Assembly: GCA_025667525.1 (NCBI GenBank)
Contig: CM046882.1
Coordinates: 217,976,592-218,040,591, forward strand
Source of the DNA: Glebionis coronaria
Taxonomy: Eukaryota; Streptophyta; Magnoliopsida; Asterales; Asteraceae
DNA length: 64,000 nucleotides
Reading direction: 5' to 3'
The notes under the pieces were generated by a model. It did no database searches and had not been told where the DNA came from. It saw only the letters and a list, made by a program, of their open reading frames with translations. A program made the translations under genes and the position numbers. Position 1 is the stretch's first letter, and each line of letters opens with the position of its first letter. Below, piece after piece: positions 25,070 through 35,651 of the stretch.

Positions 25070-26073
25070 CCTAAAGTCTGGGGTGAGGAAGATGATGTAG
25101 ATTGGGTTGTAGTTTGAAGGTTAAGGGGTGTTTGGTTCTGTTGTAGAAAGGTGTCAACGTTTGGAGTTGAAGTATGAACGCCAACATTTAATGTGTCAGC
25201 GTTGAAGGGATCTTGGTCAAGTTCCATAAGTTGAGGTGATGGTGATGGTTCAGGTAATGGGTCAAGTTGTAGGTGTGGGTCAGGTTGAGGTTGTGTTGCT
25301 GCAATAACAACAAGCATGGCTTGGGTAAGGGGTAAGTCTCTGTGAGGGGGTGAATTCATCTTACTAAAAATAGCTTTCTTTTGTACAGAGATCACATAAA
25401 AATCATCATGATCCCTGGTGCAATACCTTTGTTCATCAAAAATCATTTGTAAAAATCTTGGGTAAGCCAGAGTCATCTTGCTACCCTTGTTTTTACACAT
25501 GCCATCAAAAATCATTTTAGAAAAATTATATTTTTGCCCTGTAGCAATACCCACAATGGCACTACCAATGGATCTGTTAATTTCATTATGTGCAGTACAT
25601 TTGGGACTTAAACATTGAAGGATGACATGTATTAAGTACTTCCAAGCTGGGGGAAATTCCTGTTTATTATATTTATTTAAAGTACCCTCTTCAGGGAAAG
25701 GATAACCCAAAGCTTGAAGTCCCTATTCTATCTCACAAATAGGTAGAGTGGTTATACAATCTGCATCATTAAGATGCAAAGCCTGGCGAACCAAGGCTTC
25801 GGTAACCACCCATGGACGCCCATGGACAATAGCAGTTAATGTAGTCACATTATTAAGCGTTGAGGAACTAACAGTGTTCCAAATCGTTTTTATATGAGTG
25901 ACAGTGATAAGAGGAGCATGAGAAAGTGCATACCGTAGTGGGGATGCATTCAAATAAGCCAGTATCTGAGTATATTGAGGAAACAGAGCACCATCAGCCT
26001 CCAAATAGGCAACCATGTTATGCTGACTTCTGAATCCTAATACCAAGTCACTCGGTTTAAACTTAGGCGCCAT
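24943..26073 (-). pseudogene. Copia-1 third ORF, N-terminal part
   Basis: ATG at 26073 opens MAPKFKPSDLVLGFRSQHNM, then VAYLEADGALFPQYTQILAY and a helical domain ending LHLNDADCITTLPICEIE. A TAG (25723) interrupts, and the same frame continues with FPPAWKYLIHVILQCLSP, KYNFSKMIFDGMCKN and AYPRFLQMIFDEQRY. A proline-rich linker follows. I recognise this architecture as a protein often annotated in Asteraceae genomes next to Copia Pol. Its position between RNase H and the 3' LTR is that of the env-like ORF of some Sireviruses. No signal peptide or membrane segment is visible, so an envelope role is not supported. Function unknown. Confidence 0.72.
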
Positions 26074-27184
26074 TGATGTAGAAAGCTGTGTGAAATGTTA
26101 TGAAAGATGAATATAGGAGAAAAGTTTGTTAGCCAAGAATATGCAATTAACCTGTTTAAAAAGAATGATCCAAATATATAGGAGAGGTAGGCACATGTGA
26201 TTGGTCAAAAATTAGGCAGTTATTTTCAAAATATAATGATGAGAATCTTGAAAAGAAAATAACTTATCTTGTTCATGAATTAAAAATTACCAACTCCCAA
26301 AATTACGGCCCCAATTTTTGTCAAAAATAACAACTGGGTAGGACCCAATGAGTGCCAACGGTAAAAAATAAACTATCAACGCCCAACGGCTATATTCTTG
26401 TCAACGTTGGAAAAAGCCATGTCAACGTCTAAATTGGTCCTAACAACATTTGGAAATAAATCTGTCAACGTCCAAAAATAAAAATAATAAAAATGAAAAA
26501 GGACCTTAACAAAGTGATTTATCATAGTGAAGATAACCTATAAACTGAAAATTACTATAGGGTGGCATGCACTGTCCAATCATGCACACTTGCTTAAGCA
26601 AGATAGACATAACATTCCTCAATTGTCCCTTGCTAAACAAAGTTCTTAACAGTGAAGTTATCTCATAAAATCCTTTGTAACTTCCAAGTTAAGCCCAATA
26701 AAAACCATACCTAAGTCTCCCAACAGACCACATCCAATTCTAGGCCAAAAAGGTCTTGGCAGCGTGCATAGTATATCAACTTTGCATGCTACAGTGCCTC
26801 ATGAGATAGTAAACTAAATCATACTCACTAGTGGACACAATCTAGAACTGTGGTAAGAGTATTATAAGAATACCCAAAAAGTCCTAAAGTTTTCCTAAAA
26901 CCTCCCCTTAAACTATGATACATAAGTTTCCATATAAAATGCATGTAATAAAAATTTATGTCAAGATAGGAACATAAATATTCCAACCATCATCCATAAA
27001 CTGAAACATGCTCCAACAATGCTCCAAGAATCCATAAGCAACTCTGTATCCATTTGTACAATGCTAACAACGCCTGCATAATTAGATCAAAAACCACAAA
27101 ACATACATGTTGGTGACAACGCCATTTAATACTTGTCAGCATTAAAATAACATTTGTCAGCGTTAGACAAATAAAGTGGAAAAT
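26074..27184 (-). other. Copia-1 spacer between RNase H and the third ORF
   Basis: About 1.1 kb without a coding signature. It holds two clusters of the cgttgaca motif on the element strand, at 27108-27170 (three units, one degenerate) and 26375-26470 (four units). Such a spacer before a 3' ORF is where a subgenomic or spliced RNA could start, but no clear splice pair was identified. Confidence 0.6.
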
Positions 27185-28015
27185 CTAATTTTGTACAAAG
27201 ACCAATAACAATGCATATTCTGTACATACTTTTACAATAAGTTCCCAAAACACATATTGAGTAAGATTGACCATTCCGATACTTGTTACCAAGTATTGAA
27301 ATCTTCCAGTATCAAAAGGTTTAGTTAATAGATCAGACACATTTTCTTCTGTGTCAACCCTATCTGGTTGTATTAAACTTTTTTTAAAACAATCTCTTAT
27401 AAAATGATGTCTAATTTCTATATGGTTTGTTTTAGAGTGATGTACAAGATTTTTAATAATGCATATAGTACTGTTATTGTCTACAAAAATCTTGGTATGC
27501 ATAAAATTATACCCATAATCCAACAGCTGGTTCTGAATCCATAAGACTTGTCCACAACAAGCAGCTGCAGCAACATACTCTGCTTCAGTTGTAGAATTGG
27601 CCACAACTGTTTGTTTCTTGCATTGTCAAGATATCAATCTACTCCCAAGAAATTGGCATCCACCAGTTGTGGATTTTCTATCAAACATATCACCACCATA
27701 ATCACTGTCTGAATATGCAATAAGCTCCAATGGAGAATCTTTTGGATACCATAATCCCAAGTTTGGATAACACCTAAGGTACCTAAAAATCTTCTTGATA
27801 GCATGAAGATGACACTCTTTGGGAGTCACTTGATTGCATGCACATGCACACACAACAAAAATAATGTCAGGTCTTGAAGATGTGAGATACATCAATGGAC
27901 CAATCATTGACATATAATGCCTGACATCCACCTCTTTTCTATCTCCAATTTTTCCCCAAGGGTTTTCCCTATCCATAGGTGTGCTAGCCCGTTTCTTATG
28001 TGGAGAAGATACCAT
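27185..28015 (-). pseudogene. Copia-1 RT thumb and RNase H
   Basis: RT connection SMIGPLMYLTSSRPDIIF, then RNase H with AYSDSDYGGDMFDRKSTTG (first acidic residue), STTEAEYVAAAACCGQ (Glu) and FVDNNSTICIIKN (Asp). It closes with HHFIRD and VSDLLTKPFD. A stop and short frameshift at 27605-27625 separate the two halves. All hallmark blocks of Copia RNase H are visible. Confidence 0.88.
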
Positions 28016-28025
28016 CTTCTTTCTG

Positions 28026-28875
28026 CTATACTTGTAACCCTAGAAAGAAGTTCATCTCCCCCATTACACTCATCTTGAACTTGTCTGTCATGAGTTTGGA
28101 AAAATCTTCACTCATCTTTGGACTAGAAGAGCCAAATATGATATCATCCATATAGGCCTGTACAAGTAAGAAATCCTTACGAGTCTTCTTTGTAAATAAG
28201 GTCTGTTCTATGGTGCCCCTTTTGAATCCATTTTCCACCAGATAGGTGGACAATGTGCCATACCATGCTCTTGGGGCTTGATGAAGTCCATACATAGCTT
28301 CTTCACTCAATACACCTTGTTTGGATGTTCTGAATCTTCAAAAGTAGGAGGTTGCATTACATAAACCTCCTCTACAATTGTGCCATAAAGAAAAGCACTC
28401 TTCACATCCATTTGATAGACTGTAAATCCATGCAGGAAGCATAAGCTAGAAAAATCCTTATAGCCTCAATCCCTGCAACAGGTTCAAAGACCTCCTCATA
28501 GTCTATCCCTTCTTCTTGTGTATATCCTTTTGCCACTAAACGTGCCTTGTTTCTGACCATAATGCCTCTCTCATCCTTTTTGTTCCTAAGAACTCATCTT
28601 GTCCCAATAGGTCTGACATGTCTGGGACAATCAACTAACTCCCAAACATCCTGAATAACAAATTGGTGAAGCTCATCTTGCATTTCTTCCACCCAACTTG
28701 GTTCTTTGAGAGCATCAAAAATCTTCTTGGGTTCCTGTTGTGACATAAAACAGGCAAACAAACATGCTTGAACAAGAGGGGTATCAACCTTCTTGTGACT
28801 ATTGGCAATAAATCCTCTATGAGTCTGATGAGATCTTCTAGTTTGCACAGGAGTCATTACATCACCTATGATCAA
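28026..28875 (-). pseudogene. Copia-1 reverse transcriptase
   Basis: Starts EPKKIFDALKEPSWVEEM, continues through VRPIGTR (a stop replaces the next codon at 28594), then [20 protein letters not shown] in the same region. After further stops near 28320-28440 it reads MYGLHQAPRAWYGTLSTYL and the catalytic AYMDDIIFGSSS (YMDD). These are the canonical Copia RT blocks in order. The YMDD aspartates are intact. Stops at 28594 and around 28320-28440 make it inactive. Confidence 0.88.
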
Positions 28876-29284
28876 AGAAGAAGGATGATTCTCATGGTAG
28901 ATGTAAGTACTCCTCCTTCAATGATTGTGTTATCATCAATTTCACTATCCATATTGCCAATATCTTCTTCAAATGCTCTTCCATCATCAACTGAATGACC
29001 CTCTCCATTTCTGTTTGAAGGCTCACCTTGTTCAAAATTATTGGAAGAGAATAAATTGTCAAAAGTGCTGTCAACGCCTGAGTTAGAGTTGTCAACGTTT
29101 GAGCCATCAACCCCTGAATTTGTCTTGTCAACACCAGATTTTCCTCTGTCAGCGTTTGAAGAATCATGCATGTTTTTAACTGGTGATACTTGTGGACCAC
29201 TTTTTTCCTTTCCAGCAGTAGCAGCAGCAAATGCATCTGTCCATATGGGAATGGTAACATACTCAAGTATGGTTGCTGATTTGT
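28872..29284 (-). pseudogene. Copia-1 integrase-RT linker made of NVD/GVD repeats
   Basis: The minus-strand reading frame encodes SSNADRGKSGVDKTNSGVDG and further NVDNSNSGVDS units, a low-complexity acidic linker. At DNA level this is five copies of the cgttgac motif at about 21-27-nt spacing (29068-29160). It lies where Copia Pol has a variable linker between integrase and RT. Confidence 0.75.
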
Positions 29285-30482
29285 CTACTTGTGATCCAAC
29301 CTCTTTATCAACCTGTTTACCTGAATATCAACAACTAGTTCTTGCACAACATTTGAAGTCACCTTCAAAATGTCTGGATTAGTAACAGGCATATAATTCA
29401 ATGTTCTAGATAGAGGTTCCAAGTCAAATAACCAATTTAGACCACTCTCAGGATCACTAGGTTTACTTTCTAAAAACCTAACATGTACCTTTTCAAGTAT
29501 ACGTTTTTCTTTCTTAATGTAAACTCTATATCCTCTACTCTGCACAAAATAGCCCTATTAGTAGCCTTCATCACCTTTAGCACTGAACTTACCTAAGGCA
29601 TCACTAGTGTCCAAAACAACTACATGACATCCAAAAGGTTTAAGAAAACCAATATTAGGTTTCCTGTCCCAAAATAGCTCATAAGGTGTTTTGTTATGGT
29701 CTTGTTGATTAATGCCCTATTCTGAACATAACAAGCTGTATTCACAGCCTCAGCCCAAAAAGCAATGGGAAAGTGACCATCAGTCAACATAGTTCTAACT
29801 GCTTCTATGAGTGTTCTATTCTTTCTCTAGCTACCCCATTTTGTTGTGGGGTTCTAGCTACACTAAACTGTCTAGTAATCCCTTTCTTGGCACAAAAGTC
29901 ATCTAATAACTTATTTCTAAACTCACCACCATCGTCACTTCTAAGCATCTTAACCTCATTACCAGACTTCTTTTCAATTTGGGTAATAAAGTTAATCAAA
30001 GTATCAGGAGTGTCACTTTTCAAAGCTAAAAAGAAATTCTAAGTAAATCTAGAAAAATCATCAGTGATGACAAAACAGTAGGATTTACCATTTAATCTTT
30101 CTATATTAGTTGGACCAAACTAGTCCATATGCAGCAAGTGAAGTGGTTTAGAACTAGAGTGCACTGATTTAGAATTAAATGAGACCTTGTGCTGTTTTCC
30201 TTTAAGGCATGCAACACAAGAATGGTTATTGTGGAAAGCCTTTTCAGGCAAACCATCAACTAAACCATGTCTCATAAGTCTATTTATATTTTTAAAATTA
30301 ATGTGCCCTAATCTTCTGTGCCAAAGATCACTTTCATCAACTAAAGCCTTAGCATATAGACATGACAAATTATTATTCATCCTAATTCCATTAAGATTCA
30401 CATTATAAATTTCCTTATGCATAGGTGTTCTATAATCAATGAATTTCTCATCTGGTATTTTAAAATCTTTTCTCAACACCAA
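29285..30482 (-). pseudogene. Copia-1 integrase
   Basis: Zinc-binding domain DLWHRRLGHINFKNINRL and CVACLKGKQHK (HHCC) at 30140-30330. The core begins at LLHMD, where the first catalytic Asp is followed by a TAG. Another TAG (30040) lies in the FSRFT region. The second Asp is in KMLRSDDGGEFRN and the Glu in TPQQNGVARE. A frameshift follows at 29805. The C-terminal portion, from SRGYRVYIKKEKRILEKVHV (29545), keeps the Copia integrase C-terminal fold region. The catalytic residues remain but at least three breaks separate them. Confidence 0.85.
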
Positions 30483-30805
30483 GCATTTAGTATCAGTAAA
30501 AAGAACTTATTTTTGTTATCACACACCTGTGATACACTAAACAGGTTATAATCAAGTTCTTTTACCAGAAACACGTTTTCAAAACACAAATTGTTGGTGA
30601 GAAGAGTGCCTTTGCCAGTGATAGTCCCATATCCTCCTCCAAAGTACACTTTGTCACCATCTTTAATGGGGATAAACTTTGTCAGATAATCTTCCTTCCC
30701 CGTCATGTGTCTAGAGCATCCACTATCCCAATAGCCATAATCATTAACCTGCTTATGAATGCCCTGCACATAAAGAAAACAAATTAGTTTTCTTTGGGAA
30801 CCCAA
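30473..30805 (-). pseudogene. Copia-1 aspartic protease
   Basis: Contains the Copia protease active site WDSGCSRHMTG (catalytic DSG) followed by the flap region GKGTL and the C-terminal KELDYNLFSVSQV. The order (directly after gag, before integrase) is that of Copia elements. It would cleave the Gag-Pol polyprotein. The domain is near complete, but its frame ends near LNAWC and integrase starts in another frame. Confidence 0.87.
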
Positions 30806-31007
30806 GCCTGAGCAGACTTGGATTCATTTGGTTGTTTAACAAGAACAAACTTAGTCCTTATGACAACCCATTGTTCATCCCTTTTTGGATTAAACACCCA
30901 GTTAACCCAAACTGGTTTTGTTATGACCTTTGAAATATAATGAAATCTGTTACAGGTCATAGAAATCCCATCTGAATTAGGGTTTTGGTCTTGTTTAGGT
31001 CTCCATG

Positions 31008-32402
31008 TCAGGCTAGAAGAATCTTTAGACCCCTTTCCCTTTGTTGCAAATATTTTCCATTACTTGGTCTGGCAACGTTCTTGTCAGCGTTTAATTTTTT
31101 CTTGTTAACGTTGAAATTACCCTTATCAGCGTTGAACCTAGGGTTTGCTACAGGAACCCATTGTCTGTTAGACCACGTATTGGTCTTCTGAAAAGGTCTT
31201 TGTCTATAAGTATTAGACCCTTTAGTAAAGAATGGGGCTGGTCTAACAACTTGTGGACTTTGCTGGCCAAAAGGTTTGGGTTTGACAGTGTTTGACTTTC
31301 TATCAACGTTGAACTTTGAAGCATTGACACATTTATAAGCTAAATGTGAAAAACTTCCACAAGTATAACAGGATTTTCTAGACATAGCTCTAGGTCTAGA
31401 AGAAAAGAAACCTATCCCATTATCACTAATTTGGCTTTTTGGTGACCTAGGTTTTCTATACATTTATGCATATTTAATACTAGGTTTTCTATCAACGTTT
31501 AAGACAAGATCAACAGTTTTTCTAGTAGTAGGATTGGTCACTTTTATGGGTGTAGACTCATTTGGGATGTCACTAAGCATGCCACCCTTGACAAACAGAG
31601 TAGGGTTGGCTTTCTTCCATTGGTCCAAATCAGTCAACTTCTGCTTGTATTCCTCTACTAGGGTAAGAACTCTTGGTGGAGGAATAAATTCCTCTTCTTG
31701 GAGTTCTGGTATACCAGTCCAATACAAATCCTTTCTAAGGACACCATAGAAGTTCCCAGCAGGTGGTGGAACACCAGCATACTCTTTCATCCCAACATTT
31801 TTCTAGGGTTTGTGAGCTTTTTCAAATCTCTGGATTTTATTATCTACATATTTGTTTTTGATCGCCTCATCTAACTTGGCCTGTAAAGCACCATTGGCTC
31901 TCTCCAAAATGTTTCAAACCTCAACACTAGCATTTAAATCATAAGTTAAAATGTTGATTTGATCTTTTAGGTCAAACTCCATTTTGTTTTATTCAGACAC
32001 AGTCTTTTCAGTTTGAGTAAGAGCAAGTTGATAATGAGATAACTTGCATCTTTCATTAACGACATCTGTTGTTAATTTTAAGACTTCTTTGTTAAGCTTT
32101 TCAGTATTTAGACGACAACCCTTCCTACAAAAATGCATCATCATATACCTCATTGTCTGATGAAGATGAAGAGTGTGCCATGAGATCATAGTGAACATGC
32201 TCCTCTTCTTCCTTTTCTACAACCAAAGCTTTGTTCTCTTCCTCATCCTTGGCCAAATAGCTCCAATCCTAGCCAACACCATCAATGTCTTGCATAGCAA
32301 CCATAGCTTTGGAATCCTGAGCCTTGATGATTGGCTTGAGGGTTTTCCAGCATCAGATCTTGTTGGAGATCTACATTCTCTCATAAAGTGTCCCATTCGA
32401 TG
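31008..32402 (-). pseudogene. Copia-1 gag C-terminal part: coiled coil and second zinc knuckle
   Basis: After the damaged first knuckle the minus strand encodes a helical heptad-rich stretch (LNKEVLKLTTDVVNERCKL, 31990-32110), probably a coiled coil. A segment MKEYAGVPPPAGNFYGVL (from 31790) follows. A complete second CCHC knuckle, CYTCGSFSHLAYKC (about 31325-31370), is next, then a basic tail rich in FNVD/FNADK repeats. Two knuckles separated by a coiled coil recall large Sirevirus Gags. Stops at 31464 and several upstream break the frame. RNA binding by the second knuckle would be the likely role. Confidence 0.72.
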
Positions 32403-33535
32403 TCAATTATAACACTCAATCTTGGATTTATCAAATCCAGCAGTGTCCTTAGCATTAAAATTCATCTTCTTCTTAAATCTTCGATTCCATCTATTTGCCC
32501 TTATGCTTGCAAGAGCCATATTCCACTTTATGTCCATCTCCTCCAAATGCTCATCACTAATTTGCTCAAGGTCCTTATATGTAATCACTGAACCATTGGG
32601 CAATGAAGCAATGTATGCACACACAATATCTAGATCAATACCATCATGCTTAACTCTTGGTGAGTCCACATTGTATGTGTCAGCGTCTGAATGTGAGGCG
32701 CTAACAAAGCTTGATCCAGCGTTGACACAAGGAGATCTAGTAACAGGGTGCATGTATGACTCCTTTTGATCAAATTGACCTTCACTGTGTGCGAAGAAGG
32801 CCATATTTCCATTGGTAGACTTGCTTCCTTGATCCAAAGGAATTTCATTCTCTACAAGCCTCAGTTTATTGTAAACATCATCAAAAGTAGAACTTTTGTG
32901 AGTATTATTAGCAATCATAGACCTTCCTTAAATCTTACATGCATCACCAAGACTTTAAGAAAAGTGGTGATGATATCAACATCACCAAGAACTGTTCCCA
33001 TAAAGGACAACTTGCTTGTAATATCAAGAAGTATGCTTCTCACTCCACTTAGCTTTTCATTGGGTTGAGCTTTGAACACAACATACTCATGCAAGAGTTG
33101 CTTCTTTTTCTCTTGTACAGTATCAGGATTACCACCATAAGCAACTTAAAGGGCTGCCCAAAGATCTTTTGCAGACACATAGCCTCTATATTTGTGCTGA
33201 TTGGCTTGTCCCAAAGAGAGTTTGAGGATGCTTAGGGTTTTCATGTCGTTCCTTCTCTTTCCAACATCCTCAGCTGAGACAACTCTTCCATCTTAAGGTT
33301 TTTCTTTTCAATCTTCTTCTGAAGAACCTGAAGTTGATCTTACCAAGTTAACAGCTGCAATCTTGGCAGCCTTATTGAATGTGTTTCCATATTCAATAAT
33401 TTCCCATAGGGTGTGGTCATGGATTTGAAGATACTGTTCAAAGTTAAACTTCCACAGCTCAAAATTGTCTAGGTCTAGCATGGGAATCTTGATGTTAGGG
33501 GTTGAGGAGGAGGAGGTTAACTCTGGAGTAGACAT
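32403..33535 (-). pseudogene. Copia-1 gag, N-terminal and first zinc-knuckle part
   Basis: Opens 100 bases inside the 5' LTR with MSTPELTSSSSTPNIKIPML and the Copia Gag signature LDLDNFELWKFNFEQYL. It breaks near 33308, resumes at 32918 (STFDDVYNKLRLVENEI) and continues to IECYN, where a TGA replaces the second Cys codon of a CCHC zinc knuckle (CYN-stop-HRMGHFMREC, 32395-32410). The protein would form the capsid and bind element RNA. The middle part contains NADTYNVD-type insertions produced by the dispersed 21-nt motif. The interval 32919-33307 keeps Gag-like sequence only in shifted frames. Confidence 0.8.
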
Positions 33536-33620
33536 GGAGTTTTAGTTTTAGGGTTTCTTGAAAATTAGGGTTTTTGGCGATTTAGGGTTTTTGTGTTCTA
33601 TAGATCAAAGTTTCTCAACA

Positions 33621-33633
33621 ATCTCTGATACCA
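33621..33633 (-). promoter_or_regulatory. Copia-1 primer binding site
   Basis: The minus strand reads TGGTATCAGAGAT two bases inside the 5' LTR. It matches the tRNA-iMet primer site used by Sireviruses and many Copia elements. Confidence 0.88.
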
Positions 33634-33635
33634 CT

Positions 33636-34140
33636 TGTTGATCCCAAACTTAGATCGATTTGGCTTGTGTAAACAAGATTAAATCAAGTTAAACACGTAG
33701 AGAAACTTTGTTGTATATGAAACAATTCAAGTATTATGCGTAATTAATACTCAAACAAGAACACACAAACACTATAAACCAAACTTTTACTTTGATTGAT
33801 AAATCAAACTTGCGTACAATGAAAGTGTAATGAAAACTTATTAAACTAAAACCTAAAGGCCTCCATTTATAGATTAAGGAACCTTGTACAGGAGTCTACG
33901 TTTCAGCTATTCTTGGTAAAGATAAACATAGAAAATACATTGTTGAACATATCTTTACTAGAAACATACTAGAAACACAATACGTGTAGACTAAGTCTTC
34001 TATCAGTTCTTGACTTCTTCTTATCAATGCTTGACTTCTTCCTGTCAACGCTTGTCCTGTCAACGCTTTATTTCTTCTTATCAACGTCCAGATTGCTCTT
34101 GTCAGCGTCCAAGTGTATTGGCTACATTTTATTCCCAACA
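33636..34140 (-). repeat. Copia-1 5' LTR
   Basis: 505 bp, same ends as the partner LTR. It differs by scattered substitutions, an 11-bp gap in the AAAGTGT region and small differences in the 21-bp repeats (34015-34115). Confidence 0.93.
33863..33871 (-). promoter_or_regulatory. Copia-1 5' LTR TATA box
   Basis: The minus strand reads tataaatgg at the position matching tataaaagg in the other LTR. Confidence 0.6.
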
Positions 34141-34145
34141 TAAGT

Positions 34146-34793
34146 GGTTTTGGTGTTGTAGCTAGTTTGCAAAGTGGCTAGGACAAGTGTCCTAGCTTAA
34201 TTTGTAATCTTTGACACCTCATGGTGTATGTGGCTAGCTTAAGACGTCCCATATTAGGGGTGGGACAAAAGTGGTTTTGTCTCATCCCCATTTATTTACG
34301 GGTAATCCTCGATTCTAGTTTCCTCGAATTTGCGTGCCCTCGGGTCGTTTTACGAAAAACGTTTTTATAAATTATGAATCAACGGCACAAAAAGAATCTA
34401 ATAAAAATTATCCCATCAAAAATGGAGTTCAAAAACGTAAATACATAATTCTAGGGTTTCCGGTTTAGTCGTAAAGGACGTTAAATTATGCACGCAAGTC
34501 CTAATATCTTCTCGTAAATTTGTGAGTTTATGAACCAACACAAATTTAAAATTCCAAAATAATATTTACGGATAAATGTATTTCCTGAAGTGTCGGACTG
34601 TCACCAGAGACGGTGTATGTAAACATAAGCACGTAAGGTAGAGTCCTTCGGTTTAGACGTAGTCGATGCTACTTCAAGACGTAAACCCAAATTTCTTCCC
34701 AAAAACGAGTGAGTTCATAATATAACATTAAAATAATATTTTTGAATAATACTTGAGAATAAAATATCAACCATAAATTGACGGATTGTCACA
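34146..34793 (-). repeat. Gypsy-A1 5' LTR, second part
   Basis: Resumes exactly where 22451 stopped (ggttttggtgttgtagctag, as at 14021) and ends in ggattgtcaca, followed by the atatc duplication. The duplicated taagt of Copia-1 is at 34141-34145. Confidence 0.92.
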
Positions 34794-34798
34794 ATATC

Positions 34799-34840
34799 AG
34801 ACCAGAACGACATTGGGATGGTGTTGATCGCAGTAATGGT
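34799..34840 (+). pseudogene. BUD13: BUD13-like fragment, continuation after Gypsy-A1
   Basis: Reads RPERHWDGVDRSNG in the frame that ended at 11244 (RYN-I, then RPERHWDG). The HWDGVDRSNG block is a hallmark of the BUD13 C-terminus. A possible donor site (g|gttagt) follows at 34839. The last exon expected after SNG was not found in the next 850 bases. The target duplication atatc (11240-11244 and 34794-34798) shows the two pieces were contiguous. Confidence 0.8.
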
Positions 34841-35651
34841 TAGTTTATCACAGTATTTGCTGATTTTGATGCGTTACATTCTAACTTAGAGTTGGAAAGA
34901 TGAGAGGGTTAGGCAGGTTGGAAAATGGGTTTACATTCTAACTTAGTGTGTGAAACTCTTGGCGGTTGATGAGTTTCTACCATGGCAGTTGATCCTTCAT
35001 CTCCCTTTTGGCTTGACGAGCTGGTCTTCCAAATTGTCTCCCAAAAAATTAGAGTGACCTTCCAAACGAATAAAAGGGTCCGCAACAAAATTGAAGGTCC
35101 TTTTAGCCTGGCGAACTGGTAATGAATTCTGAACACCGCATGGTTAAGATCACAGGTTCAAACCTATTAGGTTATGTAAACTTATACATCATAATTCTAA
35201 AGAAAAAAAACAATGGTCTAATACCAGTTCCACGTACTATTAGTTTATTATGCGAGGGGCAGTACCCCAAAATTGTTTTACTTCCATAGTTATCTATTTT
35301 TCTTTCCTATTCCCCTCCAATGAGTGTCTTTGTGTGCTTTGAGTAAAAAGTTTGCTTTGGCTTGCAGGTTAGGCATACGAAGATGAAAGGTGACTTTATT
35401 TTTGGGTTTAATTACACTAATCATGAATGGAGATACCAGTCCATTGCGTTTGGAAGCACATCAAGGTTTTTTGAAATATGATGTTTGATACATTCTTGCT
35501 CGCTCGTTAATGAGCCAAAAATATACAACGAATTAAGAGAAACAATCTAATTATGCTATAATAAAATCAAATAAACCTTACACGATACGTTTGTTTTCAA
35601 GACGTACGTATAATTAGAAAGAGACAATAAATAAATAAAAAAGTTTTGCAA
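34841..35651. other. Unassigned host-like DNA after the BUD13-like fragment
   Basis: No gene is recognised; ORF 34909-35136 (-) has no signature. A B-box-like ggttcaaacct (35155-35165), preceded about 50 bp upstream by tagcctggcgaactgg (A-box-like) and followed by an A-rich tail (35204-35212), could be a decayed SINE or tRNA relic. Evidence is thin. Confidence 0.3.

Larger units (their letters stand above)
22840..34110 (-). repeat. Dispersed 21-nt motif RCGYTGACAAG across Copia-1
   Basis: On the plus strand it appears as (t/c)(g/a)tca(a/g)cg(t/c). More than 25 copies: LTRs (22849-22920, 34020-34110), third ORF (24390-24510, 25148-25205), spacers (26375-26470, 27108-27170), linker (29068-29160), gag (31075-31135, 31297, 31491, 32673-32730). 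All point the same way relative to element sense. Clustered copies are often 21 nt apart. Confidence 0.85.
22452..34140 (-). mobile_element. Copia-1: full-length Sirevirus-like Copia element with a third ORF
   Basis: 11.7 kb with LTRs of about 500 bp (22452-22948 and 33636-34140), roughly 96% alike by eye, and 5-bp duplication taagt. A tRNA-iMet primer site (33621-33633) and polypurine tract (22949-22960) fix the minus orientation. Order on the minus strand: gag, protease, integrase, RT, RNase H (Copia order), then about 4 kb with a third ORF before the 3' LTR. The large Gag with two zinc knuckles, the extra 3' ORF and the size fit the Sirevirus group. Several stops and shifts break every gene, but all domains are recognisable. 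A 21-nt motif recurs throughout. Confidence 0.93.

Noticed and set aside
23001..26073. Calling the Copia-1 third ORF an envelope gene
   Set aside because: No signal peptide, transmembrane helix or cleavage site is visible; only its position is env-like.
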